DNA of 48,742 bases. Origin: Akkermansia sp. (GTDB taxonomy: Bacteria > Verrucomicrobiota > Verrucomicrobiia > Verrucomicrobiales > Akkermansiaceae). Shown here piece after piece: positions 21,296 through 30,043 of this stretch. The stretch lies in the NCBI GenBank assembly GCA_017521405.1, contig JAFXCP010000024.1:1-48742 (forward strand). Direction: 5' to 3'. The number at the start of each line of letters is the position of its first letter. The first letter of the stretch is position 1. Under the pieces are notes generated by a model. That model saw nothing but the letters and a program-made list of their open reading frames with translations. It made no database searches and was not told where the DNA came from. A program made the translations under genes and the position numbers.

Positions 21296-21520
21296 CTATA
21301 CGGGGCGTCGGGTCAGCCGGGTGGCGCCCCAGGCACAGAGGATTGACAATGCGGCCGGGATGAGGCGTTCCTCCCACTGGCAAGCATAATAGGGCAATAC
21401 CGCGCCGAGGAAGAGGATGATAACCGGCAGGTACAGCAGCGCCGTGCAGCGGGCGCCGAAACGCGGCCGCGCCCCCAGTCCTTTAGAGTCCCCGGGGAGT
21501 AAGAAAGGGCAAAATCAGGG
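21296..21520 (-). pseudogene. C-terminal fragment of a membrane protein
   Basis: A minus-strand frame without any start codon encodes a hydrophobic stretch (ALLYLPVIILFLGAVLPYYA), then ERLIPAALSILCAWGATRL and a stop at 21298-21296. It looks like the last membrane helices of a lost permease or similar protein. No family can be named. Confidence 0.3.
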
Positions 21521-21597
21521 CGTTTTGAGCCTTTTAATATACATTCTTTTTAATAATTAAGAACTCCGCAATTCGTTAAATATCAGCACATAAACAG

Positions 21598-21637
21598 AAA
21601 AAGGCTACATTCCCTCAATTTCAGGAATGCAGCCTTT
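21598..21637 (-). terminator. Terminator after the tRNA
   Basis: AAAGGCTACATTCC (21600-21613) pairs with GGAATGCAGCCTTT (21624-21637) with one imperfect pair; on the minus strand the stem is followed by a T run. Confidence 0.7.
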
Positions 21638-21642
21638 AGCAA

Positions 21643-21715
21643 TAGGGCCGGTGGGGTTCGAACCCACGACCAAAGGATTATGAGTCCTCTGCTCTAACCG
21701 CTGAGCTACAGCCCC
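21643..21715 (-). tRNA. tRNA with CAT anticodon (Met elongator or Ile2)
   Basis: The minus strand folds as a full cloverleaf: acceptor GGGGCTG with a G-U closing pair, D-arm GCTCAGCGGTTAGAGC, anticodon stem GAGGA/TCCTT around CTCATAA (anticodon CAT), T-arm GTGGGTTCGAACCCCAC. No CCA is encoded. The anticodon arm (ACTCATAAT, followed by TTGGTC) resembles E. coli tRNA-Ile2, whose C34 becomes lysidine, but elongator Met tRNAs share much of it; sequence alone does not settle the choice. Confidence 0.85.
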
Positions 21716-21971
21716 ACGCAGATAGTAAGGGAAGCGGGGCAGGGATGCAAGTGTTTTTCTGAGGTAGAAGGCGGGGATTGCGTCATAATGAAGGGGGGGT
21801 GGGTAAGTTCGCGGTGGAGTTCGATGGAGGAGGTGGTAGACCAGAACGGCAAGGGGAAGGAGGTTGCAAAAATACCGGCTGATGTGGGGGAGGGGGATGT
21901 TCTTGTTAGGTTGTGTTATTTGGGGGGAGAAGTAAAGCTTAACATTATGTTGTTTTTATTTGGAGAGGGAT
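21716..21971. other. No supported gene
   Basis: A 61-codon plus-strand frame at 21788-21973 exists but has no family signature, runs into the fabD terminator and is probably chance. The stretch would contain the promoter of the tRNA; I see no clear boxes. Confidence 0.35.
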
Positions 21972-22006
21972 AAAAAAAGCACCGGCTCTTGAAGGAGCCG
22001 ATGCTT
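21972..22006 (-). terminator. fabD terminator
   Basis: AGCACCGGCTC (21978-21988) and GAGCCGATGCT (21995-22005) form a stem with one mismatch, followed on the minus strand by seven T. Confidence 0.8.
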
Positions 22007-22028
22007 GGAGGAAGATGGATGGCGGTGT

Positions 22029-22958
22029 TTAACCGAGGGTTTTTAGTTCTGCCACGGCGGCTTCGAGGGTGGGTACGTCCTCGATGGAGATGACCTTGGC
22101 TTCTTTGCAGATGCGCCCCATCATGCCGGCAAGGGTTTTGCCCGGTCCCATTTCGATGAAGAGGCGTTCTCCTTGGTCGATGAGGGCTTGCATGCAGGCG
22201 GCCCAGCGTACGGAGCCGCATACTTGTTCGCCCAGCATGGCGCGGATGTCATCCGTGCCGGTTACGGGGCGGGCTTGGTAGTTGCAGTAGACGGGCACTG
22301 CGGGCATTTGCATGGGGGTGGCGGTGAGTTCCGGGAGGAGTTTTTCCTGCGCGCTCTTCATGAAGCGGCTGTGGTATGCTCCTGCTACATTGAGTTTCTT
22401 GGCCAGTTTGAAACCGGCAGATTTGGCACCGGCAACGGCTTTTTCCACACCTTCCACAGAGCCGGAGACGACGGTTTGCCCGGGGCAGTTATAGTTGGCT
22501 ACGTCGATGTCGCATTCTGCGGCGAGGGTGGCGACGGCTTCATCGGTGCCGCCAATCATGGCCGCCATGGTGCTGGGTGTGGCTTGGCAGGCTTCCTCCA
22601 TGTAAGCTCCGCGTTTTTGGACGAGTTTGAGACCATCCTCCATGGAGAAGGTGCCGGCGGCGGCATGGGCGGTAAATTCGCCCAGTGAAAGCCCGGCAGC
22701 GGCCACCGGTTGAATATCGACCATGGTGCTAAGGGTTTTATAGAGGGCTAAACCATGGAGGAAGAGGGCGGGTTGGCAGTAGCAAGTGCGAGTGAGTTCG
22801 GCATCCGGTCCTTCGAACATGATTTTGGTAAGGGGAAAACCCAAGGCGGAGTCTGCCTGTTCCATCATTTCACGAACTGCGGGATAGGTGTCGTAAAGGT
22901 CTTTGCCCATGCCCACTTTCTGGGCACCTTGTCCGGGGAAAAGGAGTACTGCTTTCAT
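22029..22958 (-). CDS. fabD: Malonyl-CoA:ACP transacylase
   Basis: 309 residues, the normal FabD length. It opens with AVLLFPGQGAQKVGMGKDLY; the nucleophile elbow GLSLGE puts the catalytic Ser at 91; GAYHSRFM holds the catalytic His. The enzyme moves malonyl from CoA to acyl carrier protein to start fatty-acid elongation. It stands alone between its own terminator and the divergent pyrophosphatase gene, not next to fabH/fabG as in many bacteria; plsX and fabI lie elsewhere in the window. Confidence 0.95.
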   Translation of the reverse strand: MKAVLLFPGQGAQKVGMGKDLYDTYPAVREMMEQADSALGFPLTKIMFEGPDAELTRTCYCQPALFLHGLALYKTLSTMVDIQPVAAAGLSLGEFTAHAAAGTFSMEDGLKLVQKRGAYMEEACQATPSTMAAMIGGTDEAVATLAAECDIDVANYNCPGQTVVSGSVEGVEKAVAGAKSAGFKLAKKLNVAGAYHSRFMKSAQEKLLPELTATPMQMPAVPVYCNYQARPVTGTDDIRAMLGEQVCGSVRWAACMQALIDQGERLFIEMGPGKTLAGMMGRICKEAKVISIEDVPTLEAAVAELKTLG

Positions 22959-23114
22959 AATGCTGCGGTGGAGTTAAAAGGAGCCGTTATTCGGCTGCTA
23001 TATGCTACAATGGGGTAGGGAGGGGTGTCAAGTATAATTCGGCAGTGTCTGTAGAGTTTACTCTAGTTTTGAAGCAAAAAAAAGGTTTTGAGTGGTGCGG
23101 GGGCGGATTTTGTG

Positions 23115-23143
23115 TTGCCAAAACGTGTTTGGGGGTGTAGAAT
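23115..23143 (+). promoter_or_regulatory. Promoter of the pyrophosphatase gene
   Basis: TTGCCA (23115-23120), 17 bases, TAGAAT (23138-23143); the ATG follows 54 bases later. Confidence 0.6.
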
Positions 23144-23197
23144 GGGGTGCCCTTCGGTGCATATGCCGGGTGGCAAGAACAAAGTAACCCAAGAAAC

Positions 23198-25435
23198 ATG
23201 AACCCCGAAACATTATTCTGGATCGTGCCGGTTGCTTCCATCGTGGCTCTGCTTTTTGCAGCCAAGTTCTTCTTTGATATGAAGAAAGCGGATGAAGGCA
23301 ACGATCGTATGAAGGAGATTGCGGGCTATGTGCGCGAAGGTGCTATGGCCTACTTGAAGCAGCAGTACAAGATTGTTGCTATCTTCTTTGTCATTATTGC
23401 CGTGGTGTTCGGCATTATGGCCTTTTATGGCCTGCAGAACAACATTGTGCCCGTGGCTTTCCTGACTGGTGGTATCTTCTCCGGTCTGGCTGGCTTTGTG
23501 GGTATGAAGACGGCCACTTATGCCTCCGGTCGTGTGGCTCAGGCTTGCCGCGATGAGCAGGACGGCCTGAACAAGGGCCTGCAGCTTGCTTTCCGCTCCG
23601 GCGCAGTGCTGGGGCTTACGGTGGTGGGCTTTGGTCTGTTGGATATTTCCGCTTGGTATCTGATTTTGGATAACACGGGCCTTGTGGAGGGGGAGGGCAT
23701 TAGCCGCTTGGTGCAGATTACAACGATTATGCTTACCTTCGGCATGGGTGCTTCCCTGCAGGCTCTCTTTGCACGCGTGGGCGGTGGTATTTACACGAAG
23801 GCTGCCGATGTGGGTGCGGACCTGGTGGGTAAGACGGAGTACCACTTTAATGAGGATGATCCTCGCAACCCCGCTACGATTGCAGATAATGTGGGTGATA
23901 ACGTGGGTGATGTGGCCGGTATGGGTGCAGACCTTTACGAGTCCTACGCCGGTTCCATTCTGGCTTCCGCCGCATTGGGTGCAGCCGCTGCTGCCACGGC
24001 CGGTTGGGCGTATGACGTGGGTCTGCAGCTGGTGATGGCTCCCATGATTATCGGTGCCATTGGTGCTATTCTTTCCGTTATCGGTATATACTTGGTACGC
24101 ACCAAGCCCGGTGCTAACCAGACCGAACTGATGGCGGCCCTGAATAAGGGTATCAACTTCTCCGGCGTGCTGATTGCGATTGCTGCTGCTGCCGTGCTGT
24201 ATGCTTTGGGCATTAACAATTGGCTGGGGCTGTGGGGTTCCATCGTTATCGGTCTTGTGGTGGGTATCGCCATCGGCAAGGTGACGGAGTACTACACCTC
24301 CTTCGAGTTCAAGCCTGTGCAATTCATTGCGGAAAACGCTACCACAGGTCCCGCTACGGTGATTATCTCCGGCATTGGCGTGGGGATGATTTCCACCTGC
24401 TGGCCTGTCATCTTCATCGTGTTGGGCACGATTGGTGCATATCTCTGCGCCACGGGTTCCTTCACTTTCTCTGCGGAGAACATGTCCATGGGTCTGTATG
24501 GCATTGGTATTGCTGCCGTGGGTATGCTTTCCACATTGGGGCTCACCTTGGCCACGGATGCTTACGGTCCCATTTCTGATAACGCCGGCGGTAATGCCGA
24601 GATGAGCAATCTGGGTGATGATGTGCGCTCCCGCACGGACGCTTTGGATGCTCTGGGCAACACTACGGCTGCCACGGGTAAGGGCTTCGCTATCGGTTCT
24701 GCCGCTCTTACGGCTTTGGCTCTTCTGGCTTCCTACATCGAGGAGCTTAAGATTGCCGCCGTACACTACGGCGAGACTTTCAAGGCCAGCTTCTTCAGCG
24801 ACCAGGTGCTGAACAGTGCCGAGGTGGCTAAGATGAACATTGCAGAGTTCATGACGGCTTTCGACGTGACGCTCATGAATCCGAAGGTGCTTCTGGGTAT
24901 CTTCATCGGTGCGATGCTTTCCTTCCTCTTCTGCGGCCTTACGATGAATGCCGTGGGCCGTGCAGCCAAGAGCATGGTGGAGGAAGTGCGCCGCCAGCTG
25001 AGCGATAAGGATGTGTTTGAAGGTCGCAAGAAGGCCGACTACGCTCGCTGCGTGGCCATTTCCACGCAGGGTGCCCAGCGTGAGATGATTGTGCCCTCCC
25101 TGATTGCTGTGGTTGTGCCGATTGCTACGGGGCTTATCATGGGTGTTCCCGGTGTGTTCGGCCTGCTTTCCGGTGGCCTTGCCGGCGGTTTCGTGCTGGC
25201 TGTGTTCATGGCTAACTCCGGTGGTGCATGGGATAATGCCAAGAAGTACATAGAGACGGGTGATGCCGATTTCTGCGGCAAGCACACGCCGGTACACGAT
25301 GCTTCTGTGGTGGGCGATACCGTGGGCGATCCCTTCAAGGATACCTCCGGTCCCTCTCTGAATATTCTCATCAAGCTGATGAGCATGGTGTCCATTGTGA
25401 CGGCCGGTCTTAATATTGCTTTCTCCTTGCTGTAA
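23198..25435 (+). CDS. hppA: Membrane-bound ion-translocating pyrophosphatase (K+-dependent type)
   Basis: 745 residues with about 16 hydrophobic segments. Signature motifs: [20 protein letters not shown] and [20 protein letters not shown], which bind Mg-pyrophosphate, and [18 protein letters not shown]. The stretch [11 protein letters not shown] has Ala where K+-independent enzymes carry Lys, indicating the K+-dependent class, whose members pump H+ or Na+. The enzyme hydrolyses pyrophosphate from biosynthesis and stores the energy as an ion gradient. The start at 23198 is chosen over an upstream ATG because [19 protein letters not shown] begins with the first membrane helix. A 755-codon antisense frame over the gene is a codon-bias artefact. 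Confidence 0.95.
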   Translation: MNPETLFWIVPVASIVALLFAAKFFFDMKKADEGNDRMKEIAGYVREGAMAYLKQQYKIVAIFFVIIAVVFGIMAFYGLQNNIVPVAFLTGGIFSGLAGFVGMKTATYASGRVAQACRDEQDGLNKGLQLAFRSGAVLGLTVVGFGLLDISAWYLILDNTGLVEGEGISRLVQITTIMLTFGMGASLQALFARVGGGIYTKAADVGADLVGKTEYHFNEDDPRNPATIADNVGDNVGDVAGMGADLYESYAGSILASAALGAAAAATAGWAYDVGLQLVMAPMIIGAIGAILSVIGIYLVRTKPGANQTELMAALNKGINFSGVLIAIAAAAVLYALGINNWLGLWGSIVIGLVVGIAIGKVTEYYTSFEFKPVQFIAENATTGPATVIISGIGVGMISTCWPVIFIVLGTIGAYLCATGSFTFSAENMSMGLYGIGIAAVGMLSTLGLTLATDAYGPISDNAGGNAEMSNLGDDVRSRTDALDALGNTTAATGKGFAIGSAALTALALLASYIEELKIAAVHYGETFKASFFSDQVLNSAEVAKMNIAEFMTAFDVTLMNPKVLLGIFIGAMLSFLFCGLTMNAVGRAAKSMVEEVRRQLSDKDVFEGRKKADYARCVAISTQGAQREMIVPSLIAVVVPIATGLIMGVPGVFGLLSGGLAGGFVLAVFMANSGGAWDNAKKYIETGDADFCGKHTPVHDASVVGDTVGDPFKDTSGPSLNILIKLMSMVSIVTAGLNIAFSLL

Positions 25436-25464
25436 AGCGCGGATTAGCATAGAGTTGTATTTTC

Positions 25465-25499
25465 GCCACGCTGCCTGCATAGGCAGCGTGGCTATTTTT
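25465..25499 (+). terminator. hppA terminator
   Basis: GCCACGCTGCC (25465-25475) pairs perfectly with GGCAGCGTGGC (25482-25492), followed by TATTTTT. Confidence 0.85.
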
Positions 25500-25519
25500 G
25501 TGCCGCTTGGAAGCAGGGT

Positions 25520-25553
25520 AAAAAAAGCACCCTGCCGGGGAGGCGGGGTGCTT
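25520..25553 (-). terminator. plsX terminator
   Basis: AGCACCCTGCC (25526-25536) and GGCGGGGTGCT (25542-25552) form the stem; on the minus strand a run of seven T follows. Confidence 0.8.
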
Positions 25554-25581
25554 GCGGTGCGGAAATGTTTGTGTGTGGGGC

Positions 25582-26631
25582 TTAGGCTTCCTCCGTGCTT
25601 TGTTTCAGCGCGTTGTTAATGGAGGCCATCGTTTCCACTATTTTATCGTTAATGTTGTTGCGGCACATGCCATCGGCCATGCGGATAGCGTTGTAGATGG
25701 CCTCTGCATTGGCGGAGCCGTGGGCAATGATGGAAACGCCGCGTACGCCCATGAGCGGGCAGCCGCCAACGGCATCCGCACTCATGCGCACTCCCAGGTT
25801 TTTGAATACGCCGCGCATCAGCATGGCGCCCATCATGGCAATGGGGCTTTGTTTAATGCCTGCCTTAATCCAGTGGACAAAGGCTTTGGCGGTGGCTTCC
25901 ACGCTTTTAAGGAGGATGTTCCCGGTGAATCCGTCCGTAAGTGCCACATCCAAATCCGTTTCAAAGAGGTCGTGGCCTTCGCAGTTACCGGTAAACCGGA
26001 AGGGCAGGAGTTTTTTATCCGCCAGAGAGCGCAGCAAGGCGTAGGCCTCCTTGGAGAATTCGCTGCCTTTGCAATCCTCCGTGCCATTGCTCATTACGGC
26101 CACGTTCGGATTCGGGCGGTTGTATATATACTCCGCCATAAGGGCGGACATGACGGCGTAGCCTACCAAGTGGCTGGGCTTGGCATCGGGGTTAGCCCCG
26201 GTATCGCTCACCAGTACGTAGCCGTGCTGGCTGGGCAGGGGGGAGATGATGCCGGCGCGTTCCACGCCGGGCAGCAAGCGGAGTTTAATGGTGCTGGCAG
26301 CCACGGCCGCTCCCGTGTTGCCGGCGGAAAGCACGGCATCGCAGGTGCCGTCTTTCACCAAATCCACGGCAATGCTCATGGAGGAGTTCTTCTTTTGGCG
26401 AACAGCCATAATGCCGTTTTCCTCCATGGTGACTACCTCCGGCGCATGCACGATTTCTACCCGGGGGTTACCGGCAAGTCCTGCGGTTTCGCAGGCGGTT
26501 TTAAGAGCGGATTCATCCCCTACGAGGTAGATTTTCTCGAGGGAATCCAGCTTCTGCAGTGCCAATTTGGCGCCGTCTATGTTAATTTGCGGAGCATTAT
26601 CTCCGCCCATGGCATCGAGTGCGAGCTTCAT
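25582..26631 (-). CDS. plsX: Phosphate acyltransferase PlsX
   Basis: 349 residues. MKLALDAMGGDNAP is the invariant PlsX opening; DTGANPDAKPSHLVGYAVM, SNGTEDCKGSE and TDGFTGNILLKSVE are further family motifs. It converts acyl-ACP to acyl-phosphate for phospholipid synthesis on the inner face of the membrane. In many bacteria plsX follows yceD-rpmF directly; here the order is kept, but a strong terminator lies between rpmF and plsX, so plsX is probably transcribed at least partly on its own. Confidence 0.95.
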   Translation of the reverse strand: MKLALDAMGGDNAPQINIDGAKLALQKLDSLEKIYLVGDESALKTACETAGLAGNPRVEIVHAPEVVTMEENGIMAVRQKKNSSMSIAVDLVKDGTCDAVLSAGNTGAAVAASTIKLRLLPGVERAGIISPLPSQHGYVLVSDTGANPDAKPSHLVGYAVMSALMAEYIYNRPNPNVAVMSNGTEDCKGSEFSKEAYALLRSLADKKLLPFRFTGNCEGHDLFETDLDVALTDGFTGNILLKSVEATAKAFVHWIKAGIKQSPIAMMGAMLMRGVFKNLGVRMSADAVGGCPLMGVRGVSIIAHGSANAEAIYNAIRMADGMCRNNINDKIVETMASINNALKQSTEEA

Positions 26632-26695
26632 AGAAGATGCAAAAGGAAAATGTTAAGTTGACTTCACTCTAGCATATATAGCGGAATGGGTCAAC

Positions 26696-26729
26696 AAAAA
26701 AACCGCCCATACTTGTTGCATGGGCGGTT
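26696..26729 (-). terminator. Terminator between rpmF and plsX
   Basis: AACCGCCCAT (26701-26710) pairs with ATGGGCGGTT (26720-26729); on the minus strand seven T follow. Confidence 0.85.
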
Positions 26730-26767
26730 GGAAAGATGATTAGGATTCAGGGGGAAGTTTCCGTGGA

Positions 26768-26959
26768 TTAGTCCACGAGCTTCACCACCACTTCAGCACC
26801 GCTCTGGGTTTTGTAAGTGCCGCACTGGGCGCAGGCGGTGTGGCCGGGAACGGCGGCGCCGCATTTGGGGCACTTGCCGAGCTTGGGTGCTTTCCAGGCC
26901 TGAGCGGCCAGACGGGAGCGCTGCTTCATCTTGGAGGTTCTGCGTTTCGGAGCTGCCAT
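26768..26959 (-). CDS. rpmF: Ribosomal protein bL32
   Basis: 63 residues: [20 protein letters not shown] is the typical L32 start, followed by CPKC and CAQC, the four-cysteine zinc site of the zinc-binding form. It follows yceD as in most bacteria and ends at a strong terminator. Confidence 0.95.
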   Translation of the reverse strand: MAAPKRRTSKMKQRSRLAAQAWKAPKLGKCPKCGAAVPGHTACAQCGTYKTQSGAEVVVKLVD

Positions 26960-27018
26960 AGTTCTGTTATCTGGTTAAAGATTGTTCGATAAGTGGGTGA
27001 AGAGTGGAGCCGCAGCGC

Positions 27019-27507
27019 TTATTCAGTGGGAAACTGATCCAGTGCATCCCAGACGCTTTTGCCACTCGGGGTGGAAGAGTCTACACCCGAAAGGGGGTCT
27101 TTGTCCAGTCTAAAATCACCGAAATCGTTATTTATTTCACATTCTTCTCCGGAAAGTTCGCATTTCGGATAGCAGGGGAGGGCAAGAATGAGTTCCTCGC
27201 GGAGGTCATCGGTGATATCGAGTGCCGATTTTCCTTTCACCTCGTAAGAGAGGGCTAGGGAATCGGGGGCGCAGGTGTAGTCGAAATGGGTGAGACAACG
27301 GTCGCAACGTAGGCGGAAAGCGGCGGAAATGTTGCCTTGGATTACCAGCTCCGTTTCGAAGAGCTGTGCCTCCAGCTCGTATTCGAGGGGACCGGTACTT
27401 TGCAGCGCTTCGCTGTCGATGCCGAAGATGGAGGCATCCAAGCTGCCGTTAAGGCGGAGCCCTTCTTCCGGGAATTCATCCAAAGGGATGATGAGGCGCG
27501 TATCCAT
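27019..27507 (-). CDS. YceD/DUF177 family protein
   Basis: 162 residues. The order of features fits YceD: N-terminal beta-rich part, the metal-binding-like FRLRCDRCLTHFDY (Cys pair around residue 70), a DITDDLREELILALP segment, and the CELSGEECEIN Cys pair near the C-terminus. The family is linked to large-subunit ribosome biogenesis (23S rRNA) and is nearly always found directly before rpmF, as here (59 bases). The L,D-transpeptidase gene upstream ends 15 bases before its start. Confidence 0.85.
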   Translation of the reverse strand: MDTRLIIPLDEFPEEGLRLNGSLDASIFGIDSEALQSTGPLEYELEAQLFETELVIQGNISAAFRLRCDRCLTHFDYTCAPDSLALSYEVKGKSALDITDDLREELILALPCYPKCELSGEECEINNDFGDFRLDKDPLSGVDSSTPSGKSVWDALDQFPTE

Positions 27508-27522
27508 GGAGTGGGCGGGGGA

Positions 27523-28332
27523 TTAGCGGTTGCGCTTGCGGAGAGCCAAGCGGGAGCGGGAGCGCACATTGCGTTTTTTGAATGTGCGGCCTTTACCGTT
27601 GCGTGCCAAACCTGTGCTGCGGCGGGCGGAGGCGCGGCGCGGAGCCATACGCCGTCCGGTGGCTTTGAAACCATCGCGCGGAAGCTGTGCCACCATCTCG
27701 GAGGGTACGGCAATGGTGTTCTTTGTAAAGTCCTGCTCTGCCTTCAGGTAGGTTTGCTGCGTGCAGCTCTCAATGGCTACGGGCATGCCGCGGTGTACGC
27801 GGCTGTACAGGTCTACAATATCATCGCTCTTCATGCGGATGCAGCCGTAGGAGGCGGGGCGGCCGATGTAGCGTTCCTCCGGTGTGCCGTGGATATAAAT
27901 GCGGCGCTGGTGGGAGGTGCTGTTAGATTTTTCCAAGCCTGCAAGTTGGATAACTCGTGTGACGATGGGGTCGCGCCCGGGAGCGTCCACGTCCAGCACC
28001 TCGCCGGTGGGGCGGCAGGATTTGAACACCATGCCTTTGGGTTGCCCTTCTCCCGTCTTGCTGGAGACGGCGTGGATTCCCAAGGGGGTGCGGCGGCTGC
28101 CATCCTTACTGCCGATGCCGAATTTGGAGGAGCTAATGCTGTAATCCTTCACCTTTTTACCTTGCTTGAAGACGGTGAGTTTTTGGTCGGAAAGGGTTAC
28201 GGCAACACCATCGCGCACAACGGCACGCGGCGGAATATCCTTTGCATACAGCGTGGGCCCGCGGTGGCAGGAAGCCAGCAGGGCGGATACTGCTGCGAGC
28301 GCAATCAGGAAACAGGTGGAGGTTCGGGGCAT
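27523..28332 (-). CDS. L,D-transpeptidase lipoprotein with basic tail, 269 aa
   Basis: The signal peptide ends in LLASC (lipidated Cys22). The YkuD catalytic domain spans about 40-200: IYIHGTPEE followed by IGRPASYGCIRMKSDD, with active-site His and Cys. Such enzymes cross-link peptidoglycan or attach proteins to it from the periplasm. Residues 225-269 form an unusual tail of Arg, Lys, Ala and Ser (RRMAPRRASARR ... KKRNVRSRSR) that the catalytic fold does not need; it could bind peptidoglycan, LPS or teichoic-like anions. Genes are tightly packed: glycosyltransferase 17 bases upstream, yceD 15 bases downstream. Confidence 0.85.
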   Translation of the reverse strand: MPRTSTCFLIALAAVSALLASCHRGPTLYAKDIPPRAVVRDGVAVTLSDQKLTVFKQGKKVKDYSISSSKFGIGSKDGSRRTPLGIHAVSSKTGEGQPKGMVFKSCRPTGEVLDVDAPGRDPIVTRVIQLAGLEKSNSTSHQRRIYIHGTPEERYIGRPASYGCIRMKSDDIVDLYSRVHRGMPVAIESCTQQTYLKAEQDFTKNTIAVPSEMVAQLPRDGFKATGRRMAPRRASARRSTGLARNGKGRTFKKRNVRSRSRLALRKRNR

Positions 28333-28349
28333 TGGGGGAAACGGGTTTG

Positions 28350-29882
28350 TTAAGCGTTTTGGGGGCTGCGGCGCTTTTGGAGCGCACCATCAATAATGCG
28401 TGCCAGAGAGCTGAAGCTCGTGTAGAAGAAGCCCAGGAAAGGAGTCATGAGGATGAAGGTCAGGTAGTTGCCATTCATAAAGTTGATGGCTTCCACCGCT
28501 CCGAAGAAGCAGGCAAAGATAAGCTCCAGCACGGGAACAAGGATGGATTTGATGGCTTTGTAACCCTTAGCGCGTTTCTCGATAGAGAGGGCACCTTGCT
28601 GGGATTCACCGAACTTGGGCGTGCGTACAAACTCGCTCTTCTGCCCGCACACGGCTTCCAGCACAGCCTTGGCATTATTTACTGCCATGCCCACCCCCAG
28701 TGCCAAAAGCGGGATGAGCAGGGGGAATACCATCCACCAGCGGCGCGGTCGTACAATGGCCTCCGCCGAAATATAGAACAGGCAGACGGAGATGGTGGCA
28801 AAGAAGAAGAGGGTGAAGGTGAGCAGAATCATCTGCCACTGGTCCCATGCCCAAGCACCCGTGGGGGCTACGATGCCGGTGCAAACAGGCATTACCAAAA
28901 AGCAAAGCAGAATGAGTGCTAAATAGGAATAATTGCAGGTAAGGTGAGTAGTGGCTTCCATTTTTGCCTTAAAGGGGGCTTTGGAGCGCCAAATGTCCCA
29001 GAGCATTTTTTGGCATACTTGGATGCAGCCTTTGGTCCAGCGGTGCTGCTGAGCCTTGAAACCGTCCATATCTTCCGGTAGCTCGGCGGGGGTTACATAA
29101 TCATTGAGGTAGATAAAGCGCCAGCCTTTCATTTGGGCGCGGTAGGAAAGGTCCATATCCTCGGTAATAGTATCGTGTTCCCAGCCGCCGGCCTCATAAA
29201 TAGCGCTCTTGCGCCACACGCCGGCGGTGCCGTTGAATGTAAAGAAACGCCCGGAACGATTGCGGCAGGTTTGCTCCAGTGCAAAGTGTCCATCCAGGAA
29301 AATGCTCTGCAGGCGGGTAAGCATATTGTGGTTGCGGTTAATATGCCCCCAGCGGGTTTGTACCAATGCCACTCCCGGATCGGTAAAGTAAGGAATCGTT
29401 ACTTTCAGGATGTCCGGCTCCGGGCGGAAATCTGCATCCAGAATCAGCAGGAACTCACCTTTCGCCACCTCATCCGCAGCCTCCAAAGCACCGGCTTTGA
29501 AGCCGGTGCGGTCCGTGCGGTGCAGGCATACAATATCGAAGCCTTGCGCCCGGTAGTATTCCACCTGTTGCTGGCACAGGTCGTAAGTATCATCGGTGGA
29601 ATCATCCAGAATTTGGATTTCCAGCTTATCCTTTGGGTAATCAATGGCCGTTACCTTGCGGAGCAAGCCTTCCACCACAAACTTCTCGTTGAACATGGGG
29701 AGCTGGATGGTAACCATGGGCAAATCCTCCCATTGCCCGGCAGGGGAGGGAATGTCCTTGCGGTGCTTCAGGTAAAGCCACACCATAAGCAGGCGGTGAA
29801 AACCATATCCGGACATACCTACCAGGACCAGAAAGTATGCCACAAGCCAGCAAAAATTGAACCAGTATTCTGTTGTAGCCAT
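28350..29882 (-). CDS. Processive family 2 glycosyltransferase, cellulose-synthase-like, 510 aa
   Basis: One N-terminal membrane helix (8-28), a GT2 domain with VTIQLPMFNEKFVVEGLL, ILDDSTDDT, the DxD-type LDADFRPEP, TEDMDLSYR and the QQHRWTKG form of QxxRW, then four or so C-terminal helices from about 320. This is the layout of cellulose, mannan and glucomannan synthase-like enzymes that build and often export a beta-glycan. There is no PilZ domain or BcsB-like partner nearby. First gene of a unit with an L,D-transpeptidase, yceD and rpmF, suggesting an envelope polysaccharide; substrate is unknown. Confidence 0.87.
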   Translation of the reverse strand: MATTEYWFNFCWLVAYFLVLVGMSGYGFHRLLMVWLYLKHRKDIPSPAGQWEDLPMVTIQLPMFNEKFVVEGLLRKVTAIDYPKDKLEIQILDDSTDDTYDLCQQQVEYYRAQGFDIVCLHRTDRTGFKAGALEAADEVAKGEFLLILDADFRPEPDILKVTIPYFTDPGVALVQTRWGHINRNHNMLTRLQSIFLDGHFALEQTCRNRSGRFFTFNGTAGVWRKSAIYEAGGWEHDTITEDMDLSYRAQMKGWRFIYLNDYVTPAELPEDMDGFKAQQHRWTKGCIQVCQKMLWDIWRSKAPFKAKMEATTHLTCNYSYLALILLCFLVMPVCTGIVAPTGAWAWDQWQMILLTFTLFFFATISVCLFYISAEAIVRPRRWWMVFPLLIPLLALGVGMAVNNAKAVLEAVCGQKSEFVRTPKFGESQQGALSIEKRAKGYKAIKSILVPVLELIFACFFGAVEAINFMNGNYLTFILMTPFLGFFYTSFSSLARIIDGALQKRRSPQNA

Positions 29883-29970
29883 GTTTCGATTGTTGCGGTG
29901 AGGGGCACGCCGCTGCCGGGCTCGGAGTCCGTTGTGCGGCGTGTTTTTCGCGTCAGCAAGCGAGATTGTC

Positions 29971-29998
29971 TTGACGCGCGGAGATGATAATGTAGACT
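29971..29998 (+). promoter_or_regulatory. Promoter of the secreted 308-aa protein
   Basis: TTGACG (29971-29976), 16 bases, TAGACT (29993-29998), 45 bases before the ATG. Confidence 0.5.
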
Positions 29999-30043
29999 GG
30001 GTATGGAGTCAAGACTTAAATTATTGCACCCCCTTAATCCGCC

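Noticed and set aside
21788-21973. 61-codon plus-strand frame between the tRNA and fabD
   Set aside because: No family resemblance, no promoter, and it runs into the fabD terminator.
23213-25480. 755-codon open frame antisense to the pyrophosphatase gene
   Set aside because: It mirrors the codon bias of hppA, is full of His and Asn, spans a highly conserved gene and starts and ends without signals.
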